A DNA stretch of 40,049 bases from Antribacter soli (GCF_021568775.1 NZ_JAKGSG010000060.1:1-40049), one strand, 5' to 3'. Counted from the stretch's first letter, positions 18,261 through 26,927 are shown. Translations and numbers: made by a program. The notes: generated by a model from the sequence alone, not told the origin.

Positions 18261-18293
18261 GGGTTCACCTGGCACGAGGTGCCAGGTGAACCC
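18261..18293 (+). terminator. Intercistronic hairpin after the binding-protein gene
   Basis: A perfect 15-bp stem (18261-18275 with 18279-18293, GGGTTCACCTGGCAC) with a 3-nt loop and no T-tract lies between the binding protein and the first permease. Such hairpins usually cause partial termination or protect the upstream mRNA, giving excess binding protein. Confidence 0.85.
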
Positions 18294-18313
18294 GGGAGCC
18301 GGCCGGAGGCGAC

Positions 18314-19318
18314 ATGACCAGCAACCCTGAAACGACATCACCGCGAGGTCCCGCTGTGGACACGAGCACCGCACCCAAGCCCCGCGGGATCGGGAACGGC
18401 GCGCGATCGAGGCGAGACGCACAGCCCGTCGCCGCCGGCGCGGCCGCCAAGCAGACAGCGAGGCTCGCCCGCGGCCTCGTCCTGCCCGGCATGACCTTCA
18501 CGATCCTGCTGACCCAGATCCCGTTCGTCGTGACGATCGTCTTCTCGTTCCTGCGATGGAACCAGCTGCGTCCCGACGAGATCCGCTTCACGGGCTGGGA
18601 CAACTACGCCGTCGTCTTCACCCGACCGGAGTTCCTCTCGTCCCTCGGCGCAACCGTCATCATCACGGGCTCGGCGGTCCTGCTGTCCTTGGTGTTCGGC
18701 CTGTTCCTCGCAGTCCTGCTGGACCGCAAGTTCCGCGGACGCGGCCTGGCCCGCACCCTGGCCATCACGCCGTTCCTGGTCATGCCCGCCGCCGCAGCGC
18801 TCGTGTGGAAGTGGCTCATGCTCGACTCCAACGTCGGCATGGTCAACTGGTCCCTCGGGCTGCTCGGGATCGACCCCGTGCAGTGGAACACCAACTTCCC
18901 GCTGGTCACCATCGTCGCCGTCCTGGTGTGGCAGTACACGCCGTTCATGATGCTGATCCTGATGGCCGGCCTGCAGAGCCAGGGCGGGGACGTGCTCGAG
19001 GCGGCAGCCGTCGACGGCGCCGGACCGGCCCGCATCTTCTGGTCCCTGACCCTGCCCCACCTGCGGCCCTATGCCGAGATCGCGACCCTCCTCGGGTCGA
19101 TCATGCTGCTACAGGTCTTCGACCCGATCGCGATCATGACCAAGGGCACCGGCGGCACGAAGACCCTGTCCTACCTGCTGTACGAACGAGCCTTCATCGG
19201 CCTGGACATCGGCCAGGCCGCCGCGTTCGGCGTCATCGCCGTCATCGTCACCATCGGCGTCGCGATGATCGCGCTGCGCAGCACGTTCTCCATCTTCGTC
19301 GAAGGGAAGGTGCGCTGA
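18314..19318 (+). CDS. ABC sugar/polyol transporter permease (MalF type)
   Basis: The 334-residue inner membrane permease has a cytosolic N-terminal extension of about 50 residues and then six predicted membrane segments. The cytosolic coupling loop carries the EAA motif (EAAAVDGAGPARIFWSLTLPHLRP region), which contacts the ATPase. GGAGG precedes the ATG. Its TGA overlaps the ATG of the next permease, so the two are coupled. No ATPase gene is in the operon, so a shared MsiK-like ATPase encoded elsewhere is expected. Confidence 0.93.
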   Translation: MTSNPETTSPRGPAVDTSTAPKPRGIGNGARSRRDAQPVAAGAAAKQTARLARGLVLPGMTFTILLTQIPFVVTIVFSFLRWNQLRPDEIRFTGWDNYAVVFTRPEFLSSLGATVIITGSAVLLSLVFGLFLAVLLDRKFRGRGLARTLAITPFLVMPAAAALVWKWLMLDSNVGMVNWSLGLLGIDPVQWNTNFPLVTIVAVLVWQYTPFMMLILMAGLQSQGGDVLEAAAVDGAGPARIFWSLTLPHLRPYAEIATLLGSIMLLQVFDPIAIMTKGTGGTKTLSYLLYERAFIGLDIGQAAAFGVIAVIVTIGVAMIALRSTFSIFVEGKVR

Positions 19319-20130
19319 TGCGGATCTTCAGGGAAAGCCTGATCACCACCCTGACGTGGCTGATCGTGCTCCTGCTCTTCTTCCCGGTCGCGTGGATGGT
19401 CATCACCGCCCTCAAGTCCGAGAACGACGCCGCGGCCATCCCGCCCCGGTTCGACGCCGCCCTCACCCTGGACCAGTTCCGGGCGGTGATCGACACCGGG
19501 ATCGGCGACTACCTCACCAGCTCCTTCATCGCGAGCGTCGGATCCACCCTCCTGGTCCTCGCCCTGTCCATCCCCGTGGCGTACGGGCTGTCGATCCGGC
19601 CCATCGTCAAGATCCGGGACGTGCTGTTCTTCTTCATCTCCACCCGGTTCCTGCCCGCCGCCGCATCCATCCTGCCGATCTTCATCATCCTCAAGACCCT
19701 CGGCCTGCTGGACAACATCAACGTGATGCTCCTGCTCTACACCGCGATGAACCTCCCCATCGCCGTCTGGATGATGAGGTCCTTCTTCAACGAAGTACCC
19801 GAAGAGATCGTCGAAGCAGCCCGCCTGGACGGCGCGAACCTCCGCACCGAGCTCATCCGCGTCGTCCTGCCCATCGTGCTACCCGGCGTCGCCGCCGTCG
19901 CACTGATCTGCTTCATCTTCGCCTGGAACGAATACTTCCTCGCGAACATCCTCACGACCGTCGACGCCCGCACCGTCCCACCCTTCCTGGCCAGCTTCGT
20001 CTCCGGCCGTGGGCAGTTCCTCGCCATCCTCTCGGCCGCATCGACCCTCGCCGTCCTTCCGGTCGTGCTCGCCGGCTGGCTCGCCCAGAAGCAGCTCGTC
20101 CGCGGCCTGGCCATGGGGGCAGTCAAGTGA
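19318..20130 (+). CDS. ABC sugar/polyol transporter permease (MalG type)
   Basis: The 270-residue permease has six predicted membrane segments and the EAA loop EAARLDGANLRTELIRVVLPIVLPG. It forms the channel with the preceding permease. Start overlap TGATG and end overlap GTGA with the dehydrogenase gene show one tightly coupled operon. Its sequence resembles the polyol (SmoG/MtlG-type) group more than maltose MalG, but this is an impression from the context. Confidence 0.93.
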   Translation: MRIFRESLITTLTWLIVLLLFFPVAWMVITALKSENDAAAIPPRFDAALTLDQFRAVIDTGIGDYLTSSFIASVGSTLLVLALSIPVAYGLSIRPIVKIRDVLFFFISTRFLPAAASILPIFIILKTLGLLDNINVMLLLYTAMNLPIAVWMMRSFFNEVPEEIVEAARLDGANLRTELIRVVLPIVLPGVAAVALICFIFAWNEYFLANILTTVDARTVPPFLASFVSGRGQFLAILSAASTLAVLPVVLAGWLAQKQLVRGLAMGAVK

Positions 20131-21629
20131 GCCTGAACCTCCGCAGCCCGCTCGGGTCTCTGGCCGGCACGGACGCGCCCGGCGTCGACCTGCCCTCGTA
20201 CGACCGCTCCGGCATCCAGATGGGCATCGTCCACCTAGGCGTCGGCGGCTTCCACCGCGCTCACCAGGCGCTGGCGATCGACGACCTGCTGCGCCGTGGC
20301 GAGGCCCGCGAGTGGGGCATCTGCGGCGTCGGCCTGCTGCCCGGCGACGCCGCGATGCGCGACGCGCTGAACTCGCAGGACGGTCTCTACACCCTCGTGA
20401 CGAAGCACCCCGACGGCAGGCTCGACGCCCGCGTCATCGGCAGCCTCGTCGAGTACCTCTTCGCGCCGGACGACCCGGAGGCGGTGCTGGAGCGCCTCGC
20501 CGACCCGGCGACCCGCATCGTGTCCCTGACCATCACCGAGGGCGGCTACAACTTCGACCAGGTCACCGGCGAGTTCGACGCGACGACGCCCGCCGTCGTC
20601 GCGGACGCCCGTCCGGGGGCGGTCCCGACCACCGTGTTCGGCTACGTGGTAGAGGCCCTGGCCCGTCGCCGGGCGCGCGGCCTGGCGCCCTTCACGGTGA
20701 TGTCCTGCGACAACGTGCAGGGCAACGGCGAGAAGGCGCGGACCGTCTTCTCTGCCTTCGCGGCCCTGCGCGACCCGGAGCTCGGGCGGTGGGTGCACGA
20801 CGCCGTCGCGTTCCCCAGCTCGATGGTGGACCGCATCACCCCCGTGACCACCGACGAGGACCGCGAGCTCGTCCGCGAGCGCCTCGGCGTCGAGGACCGG
20901 TGGCCCGTGGTGGCGGAACCGTTCTTCCAGTGGGTGCTGGAGGACCGGTTCCCGCTCGGCCGGCCGCCGTTCGAGGACGCGGGCGTCCAGCTCGTCGAGG
21001 ACGTGGAGCCGTACGAGCTCATGAAGCTGCGGCTGCTCAACGCCAGCCACCAGGCGATCGCGTACTTCGGGTGGCTGAGCGGCTACCGGTACGCACACGA
21101 GGCGGTCGCGGACCCGGTCGTGGCGACGTTCGTGCGCGACTTCATGGACCGCGAGGCGACGCCGACGCTGCGGCCGGTGCCCGGCGTCGACCTCGACGCG
21201 TACAAGACGACGCTCCTCGAGCGGTTCGGGAACCCGGCGGTGCGCGACACGCTCGCGCGGCTGTGCGCTGAGTCGTCGGACCGCATCCCGAAGTGGCTGG
21301 TGCCGGTGGTGCGCGAGCAGCTCGTCGCCGGGGGCGAGGTCGCCCGGTCCGCCGCCGTCGTCGCGAGCTGGGCCCGCTATGCCGAGGGCGTCGACGAGCA
21401 GGGCGAGCCGATCGACGTGGTCGACCGGCTCGCGGACGAGCTCGTCCCGCTCGCCCGGTCGCAGCGCGACGACCCGGTGGCGTTCCTGCGCAACCGTGCG
21501 CTGTTCGGGTCGCTGGCCGAGGAACCGCGCTTCGTCGAGGCGTACCTCGACGCGCTCGGGTCCCTGCACCGCGTCGGCGCCCACGCGACGTTGGAGGCAC
21601 TCGTCGCCGGTTCTCGGCGGTCGGGCTGA
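20127..21629 (+). CDS. Mannitol 2-dehydrogenase family polyol oxidoreductase
   Basis: The 500-residue polyol-specific long-chain dehydrogenase oxidises a polyol such as mannitol to the ketose with NAD. It has the N-terminal nucleotide-binding segment IVHLGVGGFHRAHQA, the family block TVMSCDNVQGNGE, and the active-site signature K300-L-R-L-L-N305-A-S-H308, with Lys as the catalytic base. GTG at 20127 overlaps the stop of the MalG-type permease (GTGA). With the transporter and DeoR regulator it makes a complete uptake-and-oxidation unit. The sugar kinase expected next (fructokinase or xylulokinase) is not adjacent; the PfkB kinase at 12.4 kb is too far away to link. Confidence 0.94.
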   Translation: MSLNLRSPLGSLAGTDAPGVDLPSYDRSGIQMGIVHLGVGGFHRAHQALAIDDLLRRGEAREWGICGVGLLPGDAAMRDALNSQDGLYTLVTKHPDGRLDARVIGSLVEYLFAPDDPEAVLERLADPATRIVSLTITEGGYNFDQVTGEFDATTPAVVADARPGAVPTTVFGYVVEALARRRARGLAPFTVMSCDNVQGNGEKARTVFSAFAALRDPELGRWVHDAVAFPSSMVDRITPVTTDEDRELVRERLGVEDRWPVVAEPFFQWVLEDRFPLGRPPFEDAGVQLVEDVEPYELMKLRLLNASHQAIAYFGWLSGYRYAHEAVADPVVATFVRDFMDREATPTLRPVPGVDLDAYKTTLLERFGNPAVRDTLARLCAESSDRIPKWLVPVVREQLVAGGEVARSAAVVASWARYAEGVDEQGEPIDVVDRLADELVPLARSQRDDPVAFLRNRALFGSLAEEPRFVEAYLDALGSLHRVGAHATLEALVAGSRRSG

Positions 21630-21694
21630 GCGACGGGCGGCTCGACACGACCTGAACTGGTCGCGGCTGCTCAGCCCGGCCAGGCTGCCGGCGT

Positions 21695-21749
21695 CGACCA
21701 GGTAGTTGTTCACGATCTGGACCTCAGAACGTGAACAACTACCTGGTCG
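21695..21749. terminator. Long perfect hairpin between convergent genes
   Basis: Perfect 20-bp arms CGACCAGGTAGTTGTTCACG (21695-21714) and its complement (21730-21749) surround a 15-nt loop. The right arm overlaps the last codons and the TAG stop of the minus-strand secreted-protein gene. It probably terminates transcription from both sides, although neither side has a T-tract. Confidence 0.85.
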
Positions 21750-22110
21750 TCTCGGCGCTGCCGAGGATGTCGTCGCCGTCGAGGTCACCGGCCGCGAGCG
21801 CGGCGTCGTAGCCGGACGGGAACGTCACGGCGTGGACCAGCCAGCGACCTCCGCTGTAGTCGGTGTCGCCGGGCGCGGCCTCTGCCACGTTGAGCTGGTG
21901 GCCGCCGAGGTCGTAGATGACGTCGAACGAGTGGACCGGCGCCCCGGTACCGGACAGGTCGTTGGGCGTCGCGACGGTTCGGTACGCCACCCCGTCGACG
22001 TAGAACGCCTCCCCGCTCACACCGGCCTGGGCAGCCGCGGCGGGCGGCAGCACGGCGCCGGCCGCGAGTGCGACCGTGCCGACGGCGGCGAACACTCGGG
22101 TGCGGTTCAT
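21739..22110 (-). CDS. Small secreted protein of unknown function
   Basis: The 123-residue product starts with a Sec signal peptide (MNRTRVFAAVGTVALAAGAV, with cleavage likely after the Ala-rich AAAAQA). The mature part is about 95 residues and acidic, with VDGVAYRTVATPNDLSG and a D-x-D-x-D cluster (LDGDD) near the end. No Cys is present. The ATG is preceded by GGGGAGAACC. I recognise no family beyond similar uncharacterised actinobacterial exported proteins. It is next to a two-component system but transcribed away from it. Confidence 0.75.
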   Translation of the reverse strand: MNRTRVFAAVGTVALAAGAVLPPAAAAQAGVSGEAFYVDGVAYRTVATPNDLSGTGAPVHSFDVIYDLGGHQLNVAEAAPGDTDYSGGRWLVHAVTFPSGYDAALAAGDLDGDDILGSAETTR

Positions 22111-22269
22111 GGTTCTCCCCTCTCCGGCCGGCCCGTGCGGCCGGCTCTCCTCCACCTCACCGCGGCACGGCTGCCAGTTCCATGACGGCGGTCTTACCCC
22201 GTGCTGACAAGGTGGTGACGCGCCTGCCTGCCGGCTCCGACAACAGTCCTCACCCCACGTGCCCGCGCC

Positions 22270-22275
22270 TACGCT
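22270..22275 (+). promoter_or_regulatory. Candidate -10 element of the OmpR-type regulator gene (leaderless)
   Basis: TACGCT fits TANNNT and ends 6 nt before the GTG start. No ribosome-binding site is visible. Confidence 0.5.
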
Positions 22276-22281
22276 GGGTGC

Positions 22282-23037
22282 GTGGCCCGGGTCCTCGTGG
22301 TGGACGACGACGTCACCGTCGCCGAGGTGGTGGTGGCCTACCTGGAGCGCGCCGGGCTCGCGGCTGAGCACGCCGCCGACGGGCCTACGGCCCTCGAGGC
22401 AGCGGCCGCCCGGCCGCCCGACGCCGTCGTGCTCGACGTCATGCTCCCAGGCCTCGACGGGATCGAGGTATGCCGCCGGCTGCGGGCCGTCCGGCCCGGT
22501 CTGCCCGTGCTCATGCTCACCGCGCGCGGCGAGGAAGAGGACCGGATCCTCGGGCTCGAGGTCGGCGCCGACGACTACGTGACCAAGCCGTTCAGCCCCC
22601 GCGAACTCGTGCTGCGCGTGCGGTCGCTGCTGCGGCGCGCGCTCCCAGATCCCGACCCCCGCGCGACGCCCGACGGCGACCCGGGGCACGTACTGCCGTC
22701 GGGCACGCTACGCGACGGCGACCTGGTGCTCGACGCCACGGCCCACCGCGTGCTGCGCGACGACCGGGAGCTGCAGCTCACCGTGCGCGAGTTCGACCTG
22801 CTGCACTATTTCCTCGCCCACCCGGGTCAGGTGCACGACCGCGAGACGCTGCTGCGCGAGGTGTGGGGCTGGGAGTTCGGCGACCGCTCGACCGTCACGG
22901 TGCACGTGCGACGGCTGCGGGAGAAGGTCGAGGCCGACCCGTCGCACCCGACCCGGCTCGTGACGGTGTTCGGCGTCGGGTACCGCTGGGACGCGTCGGT
23001 GCCCGCTCGCACGCAGGCCCAGGTTGGTGCGCCGTGA
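22282..23037 (+). CDS. OmpR/PhoB-family response regulator
   Basis: The 251-residue regulator has a receiver domain (acidic pocket VVDDD, phospho-acceptor Asp52 in VVLDVMLPG, Lys102 in VTKPF). It also has a winged-helix DNA-binding domain (LTVREFDLLHYFLAHPGQV, then STVTVHVRRLREKVE and VFGVGYRW). The linker of about 25 residues is Pro/Asp-rich. It overlaps the following kinase gene by GTGA and forms a pair with it. The GTG start lacks a Shine-Dalgarno; a TANNNT element 6 nt upstream suggests a leaderless transcript. The target genes are unknown. Confidence 0.94.
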   Translation: MARVLVVDDDVTVAEVVVAYLERAGLAAEHAADGPTALEAAAARPPDAVVLDVMLPGLDGIEVCRRLRAVRPGLPVLMLTARGEEEDRILGLEVGADDYVTKPFSPRELVLRVRSLLRRALPDPDPRATPDGDPGHVLPSGTLRDGDLVLDATAHRVLRDDRELQLTVREFDLLHYFLAHPGQVHDRETLLREVWGWEFGDRSTVTVHVRRLREKVEADPSHPTRLVTVFGVGYRWDASVPARTQAQVGAP

Positions 23038-24071
23038 GCCCCGTGCTCGAGGGCGTCGCGCTGTCGGCCGGGGTGGCCGCGGGGGTGGGCGCGCTCGGAG
23101 CCGTCGTCGTGCTCACCGTCGGCCGACGGCGGCCCACGTCCGCGGCGGTGCTGGCGCCGCTCGTGGTGGTCGGGTCGGTCGCGGCCGCCGTCTACGCCAG
23201 CGCGCGGGCAATGTTCCTGTCCAAGGGCGACTCCGCGACCGTGCTCTGGCTGCTGCTCGCTGCAGTGCCCGTAGCGCTGGGGGTCGGGCTCGCGCTGGCA
23301 GTGCGCACGCAACGAATCTCCGCGGAGCGGACGGCGGCACTCGCGGCGCGAGACCGGGACCGTGAGATCGAGAAGCGCCGGCGCGAGCTCGTCGCGTGGG
23401 TGTCGCACGACCTACGCACGCCCCTGGCCGCAGTGCGCGCGCTCGCCGAGGCACTCGAGGACGGGGTCGCCGAGCCGGCCGTGGCCGTCAAGGGCATCCA
23501 GGCCGAGAACCTGCGCATGAGCGAGATGGTCGACGACCTGCTCGCGCTGTCGCGGCTGCAGTCCGCGGGACTTGAGCTGCGCCGCGACCCGGTCGCGGTG
23601 GGCGACCTTGTTTCAGACGCGCTCGCGGCCGCAGCGCCGTTGGCGGACGCCGCGAGGGTGACGCTGTCTGGCGAGGTCGAGTCGCCCGTGGTGGCGCGGG
23701 TCGACGCGCGTGAGGTGGCCCGGGCGCTGACCAACCTGGTCGCCAACGGCGTCCGGCACACCCCCGTGGGCGGTGCAGTGCGCGTACGGGTGAGTGCTTC
23801 GGGGCGCGGGGCCGACGGCGGCCCGGCGAGCACCGCCGTCGTCCAGGTCACCGACGGGTGCGGCGGCATCCCGGCCGGCGACCTGGCTCGGGTGTTCGAC
23901 GCCGGTTGGCGCGGAACCGCCGCGCGGACGCCCGGAGTCGGCGGAGCCGGCATCGGGCTGTCGATCGTGCGCTCGGTAGCGGACGTGCACAGCGGGAGCG
24001 TCATCGTCGAGAACGTGACACTGCCCGACGGCGGCACCGGCTGCCGCTTCACGCTGACTCTCCCCACGTGA
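23034..24071 (+). CDS. Membrane sensor histidine kinase
   Basis: The 345-residue kinase has three predicted N-terminal membrane segments (about 8-28, 36-58, 70-90) and almost no extracellular sensor, suggesting it senses within the membrane. It has a short coiled coil, the H box VAWVSHDLRTPL (His125), and an ATPase domain with N box NLVANGVRHT, G1 box DGCGGIP (Cys in place of the more usual Asn/Ser), and G2 box GAGIGLSIV. It is translationally coupled to the upstream regulator by a GTGA overlap, so it is the partner kinase. A hairpin follows. Confidence 0.93.
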   Translation: MSPVLEGVALSAGVAAGVGALGAVVVLTVGRRRPTSAAVLAPLVVVGSVAAAVYASARAMFLSKGDSATVLWLLLAAVPVALGVGLALAVRTQRISAERTAALAARDRDREIEKRRRELVAWVSHDLRTPLAAVRALAEALEDGVAEPAVAVKGIQAENLRMSEMVDDLLALSRLQSAGLELRRDPVAVGDLVSDALAAAAPLADAARVTLSGEVESPVVARVDAREVARALTNLVANGVRHTPVGGAVRVRVSASGRGADGGPASTAVVQVTDGCGGIPAGDLARVFDAGWRGTAARTPGVGGAGIGLSIVRSVADVHSGSVIVENVTLPDGGTGCRFTLTLPT

Positions 24072-24188
24072 CTCGTGACCGTACCTGGGCATGGGTCCCG
24101 CTGCTCAGCGTCGCGGAGGTGCGTCGTGCAGAGCGCGCGTAACCAGGTGACGGGACCCCGAGGATCGGTCCGATGACCTGACCTGCCG

Positions 24189-24212
24189 GTAGGGGCCTTG
24201 GAAGGCCCCTAC
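24189..24212. terminator. Hairpin between convergent genes
   Basis: GTAGGGGCC (24189-24197) pairs with GGCCCCTAC (24204-24212) around TTGGAA. It is placed between the histidine kinase and the convergent DUF6326-like gene. There is no T-tract. Confidence 0.7.
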
Positions 24213-24307
24213 GCGACGCCGGGTTTAGTTGGTGTCCCACCGCCACGAGGCCCGCACCGCGGCACCGAGGCAGATGGCTCCGAACAGGACGAGGACTGCT
24301 CTTGGGT

Positions 24308-24796
24308 TCACGCCTGCTGCTGGGCGCAAACGCCTTCACGGTCCGGGCTGGTCGCCGTGCTCGCCGACCGTGCGGTGCGGGGCCAGGTCCAGGCGTACCT
24401 CAGGATGAGGGCGAGAACGATCAGTTCCAGTACGACGCCAAGGCCGTAGAAGTACAGCCAGAACCCGCCAGCCACGTTGAATACCGTGACGGGGACGTAG
24501 AGCGCGGCCACGGCGAGGTTCGCGATGCGGCTCACGCGGGCGGGCAGCGTCATCGACAGCACGACCATGAAGATCGGGATGGCCATGAGGGTCAGCGCCG
24601 TGGTCGAAAAGGTCTGGGAGAGGTCGAACTCGAAGACCCGGCCGTCGAGGATGTCTTCGACGATGCCGGGCGTGAAGAAGCCGAGAATGTCCACGTAGGC
24701 GTACAGGAACATGAAGCTTGTCCACGCTGCGGCGAGCTTGGCTCTCACCGGGATCCGCTGGTCTTCCAGTGTGGTGGTGGGCTGACGTGTGCTCAT
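24308..24796 (-). CDS. DUF6326-like four-helix membrane protein
   Basis: The 162-residue protein has four predicted membrane segments (about 20-45, 68-90, 97-118, 122-145). It has the family-like N-terminus T-T-T-L-E-D-x-R-I-P-V-R-A-K-L-A-A-A-W-x-S-F-M-F-L-Y-x-Y-x-D, which I associate with DUF6326. Function is unknown. The second of two adjacent ATGs (24794-24796) is chosen for its 6-nt spacing from CGGAG. It is divergent from a NarL-type two-component system with only 162 bp between starts, so it may be that system's regulon member or its sensed partner. Confidence 0.75.
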   Translation of the reverse strand: MSTRQPTTTLEDQRIPVRAKLAAAWTSFMFLYAYVDILGFFTPGIVEDILDGRVFEFDLSQTFSTTALTLMAIPIFMVVLSMTLPARVSRIANLAVAALYVPVTVFNVAGGFWLYFYGLGVVLELIVLALILRYAWTWPRTARSASTATSPDREGVCAQQQA

Positions 24797-24946
24797 CATG
24801 GGCTCCGTTGTCGTGGTGAGGATCGGTGGGTCCACGCTCGCTGAGCCCGGCGGCGGGCGCACCGGCCCGGAGGCCGGAGTTCACCTGGCCGATGGCATGG
24901 TCTCTCTCTCGTACTTTCGGCCGGTACGCCGAGGCACGCCGATCCC

Positions 24947-24952
24947 TAGGCT
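24947..24952 (+). promoter_or_regulatory. Candidate -10 element of the NarL-type kinase gene (leaderless)
   Basis: TAGGCT fits TANNNT and ends 6 nt before the GTG start at 24959. Confidence 0.5.
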
Positions 24953-24958
24953 GGAGCC

Positions 24959-26098
24959 GTGGTCACCTTCCGGCGCTCCATCTGGCATGAGCCGCGGCCT
25001 GCTGACGCCCCACCCATCGGTCGGCTCGACTGGCTGCTGGTGGGCGTGTTCGCGGCCGCCGCCCTGGTCGAGGGCATCGTTCGGCCGGGCTTGGCCTGGC
25101 GACCCCTTGTGACGGTGCTCGCCCTGGCGCTGGTGCCCGCCCTGCTCTGGCGGCGGGGTCGCCCCCTCATGGCCGCCCTGGTCGGGTGGGGCGTCGCCGG
25201 GCTGCTCTCGGTCCTCCAGCTGACTGCGCACGCCGGGAACCTCGGCCTCTACTCCATGATGGCCGTCCTGATCCTGCTCTACTCCCTGGTGCGGTGGGGC
25301 TCGGGACGGGAGATGGTCTTGGGGACGGCGTTCGTGACAGTCGTCGTCGCGCTCGGGATGTACGCCTCCTCCGCGGGCTGGGCCGACGTTTTCGGCGGGA
25401 GCGTCCTCTTGCTGTTGTTCGTCGCCCTCGCGGCGGTGTTCCGCTACCGCGCGGACCTCTGGCATCGCCAACAGCGCGAGATCCGCAATCAGGAGCGGGT
25501 GGCGCTGGCGCGCGAGCTGCACGACACCGTGGCCCACCACGTCTCGGCCATCGCGGTGCAGGCGCAGGCCGGTGGCGTGGTCGCCGGCACCCAGCCTGAG
25601 AAGGCTGCCGAGGTCCTGGCCGCGATCGAGTCTGAAGCGTCGCGAACCCTGGCGGAGATGAGATCCATGGTGCGGGTGCTGCGTGAGGAGGAAGCCGTCG
25701 CCTACTCACCGCAGCTGGGTGTCGCGGACCTGCCTGCTCTGGCGCGCGCCGACGCGACGCCGACCGTCGAGGTCTCGCTGAACGGTTCGTTGACCCGGCT
25801 GGCACGACCCGTGGACGCCGCGCTCTACCGGCTCGCGCAGGAGTCGCTGACCAACGCCGTACGGCACGCCCGGAGCGCGACCCGCGTCGGGATCGACGTA
25901 CGCCGGGAGGGCGACGCCGTCAGGCTGCGTGTCAGCGACGATGGACAGACCGAGCCAGGGCCGGCCCCGGAGCCTGGGTTCGGCCTGCTGGGCATGGCCG
26001 AACGCGCCCAGCTCCTCGGCGGATCGCTCTCCGCGGGGCCGAGGCCCGAGGGCGGCTGGGTGGTCGAGGCCGTGCTGCCGGTGGAGGCGCTGGCATGA
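24959..26098 (+). CDS. NarL-type sensor histidine kinase (HisKA_3)
   Basis: The 379-residue kinase has about five predicted membrane segments in residues 20-162 and no large sensor domain. The HisKA_3 phosphorylation motif is ARELHDTVAHHVS (His188). The ATPase domain has A-Q-E-S-L-T-N-A-V-R-H-A-R and the lid region GFGLLGMAERAQLLGGSL. It resembles DesK/LiaS-type actinobacterial kinases that respond to membrane or envelope state. Its stop overlaps the ATG of the response regulator (ATGA). The likely partner on the other side is the divergent DUF6326-like membrane protein. Confidence 0.92.
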   Translation: MVTFRRSIWHEPRPADAPPIGRLDWLLVGVFAAAALVEGIVRPGLAWRPLVTVLALALVPALLWRRGRPLMAALVGWGVAGLLSVLQLTAHAGNLGLYSMMAVLILLYSLVRWGSGREMVLGTAFVTVVVALGMYASSAGWADVFGGSVLLLLFVALAAVFRYRADLWHRQQREIRNQERVALARELHDTVAHHVSAIAVQAQAGGVVAGTQPEKAAEVLAAIESEASRTLAEMRSMVRVLREEEAVAYSPQLGVADLPALARADATPTVEVSLNGSLTRLARPVDAALYRLAQESLTNAVRHARSATRVGIDVRREGDAVRLRVSDDGQTEPGPAPEPGFGLLGMAERAQLLGGSLSAGPRPEGGWVVEAVLPVEALA

Positions 26099-26751
26099 CC
26101 ATCCGTGTTGTCGTGGCCGACGACCAGGACTTGGTCCGGACCGGGCTGGTGATGATCCTCGGCGCGCAACCCGACCTCGAGGTCGTGGGGGAGGCAGCAG
26201 ACGGGCTCGCAGCGCTCGACCTGGCGACCCGGCTGCGTCCCGATGTCCTCCTCGTCGACATCCGGATGCCCGGGCTCGACGGCGTCGAGGTGACGCGGCG
26301 CCTGGCCGGGCCAGACGTGACGGACCCGATGGCGGTCGTCGTGATCACCACCTTCGACCTCGATGAGTACGTCCTCGGCGCCCTACGCGCCGGCGCCCGC
26401 GGCTTCCTGCTCAAAGACGCCGGGCCGGAGCTCCTCGTGCAGGCCATCCACGCGGCGGCCAACGGGGACGCGCTGATCGCCCCCAACGTCACCCGCCGGC
26501 TGCTGGCGACCTTCGCCGACCAGGCACCGGGGGTACCGGTCCAGCCCATCGACCCGCTCACCGAGCGCGAGGAGGAGGTGCTCGCGCTGGTGGCCCGGGG
26601 CCGGACCAACGCCGAGATCGCCACCGCGCTCTTCGTCGGCCTGAGCACGGTCAAGACCCACGTCGCATCGTTGATGACCAAGCTCGGCGCCCGCAACCGC
26701 GTCGAGATCGCGATGTGGGCATACGACACCAGACGCGTGAGAGCCGGTTAG
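26095..26751 (+). CDS. NarL/LuxR-family response regulator
   Basis: The 218-residue regulator has a receiver domain (ADD at 8-10, phospho-acceptor Asp55 in LLVDIRMPG, Lys in FLLKDA) and a C-terminal LuxR-type HTH (LTEREEEVLALVARGRTNAEIA, then STVKTHVASLMTKLGARNRVE). It is cognate to the overlapping upstream kinase. Nothing in the sequence fixes its regulon; the divergent membrane protein gene is the obvious first candidate. Confidence 0.95.
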   Translation: MTIRVVVADDQDLVRTGLVMILGAQPDLEVVGEAADGLAALDLATRLRPDVLLVDIRMPGLDGVEVTRRLAGPDVTDPMAVVVITTFDLDEYVLGALRAGARGFLLKDAGPELLVQAIHAAANGDALIAPNVTRRLLATFADQAPGVPVQPIDPLTEREEEVLALVARGRTNAEIATALFVGLSTVKTHVASLMTKLGARNRVEIAMWAYDTRRVRAG

Positions 26752-26892
26752 TGGTTACGGATCGCAGCGTGGGCCCGTGGGAGCGCTCGGCGGGACATAC
26801 CGGACAGCGCGGCTCGAGCCATCCGCAGCAGCGCTCGTGGACCGGGTGTGTGGACAGGTCCTGAGCGGTTCTACAAGGCCTCAGACTCCAAA

Positions 26893-26921
26893 GGCCGCGG
26901 AAACGTTGAGTTTCCGCGGCC
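26893..26921. terminator. Terminator hairpin downstream of tRNA-Pro
   Basis: A perfect 12-bp stem GGCCGCGGAAAC (26893-26904 with 26910-26921) with a 5-nt loop starts 7 bp beyond the tRNA 3' end. It also faces the upstream response-regulator gene, so it may stop both transcripts. Confidence 0.8.
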
Positions 26922-26927
26922 GGCGAG

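Noticed and set aside
26774-26792. GGGAGCGCTCGG resembling a CelR/CebR operator (TGGGAGCGCTCCCA)
   Set aside because: Only one half matches, and it lies after a response-regulator gene with no glycan gene starting nearby.
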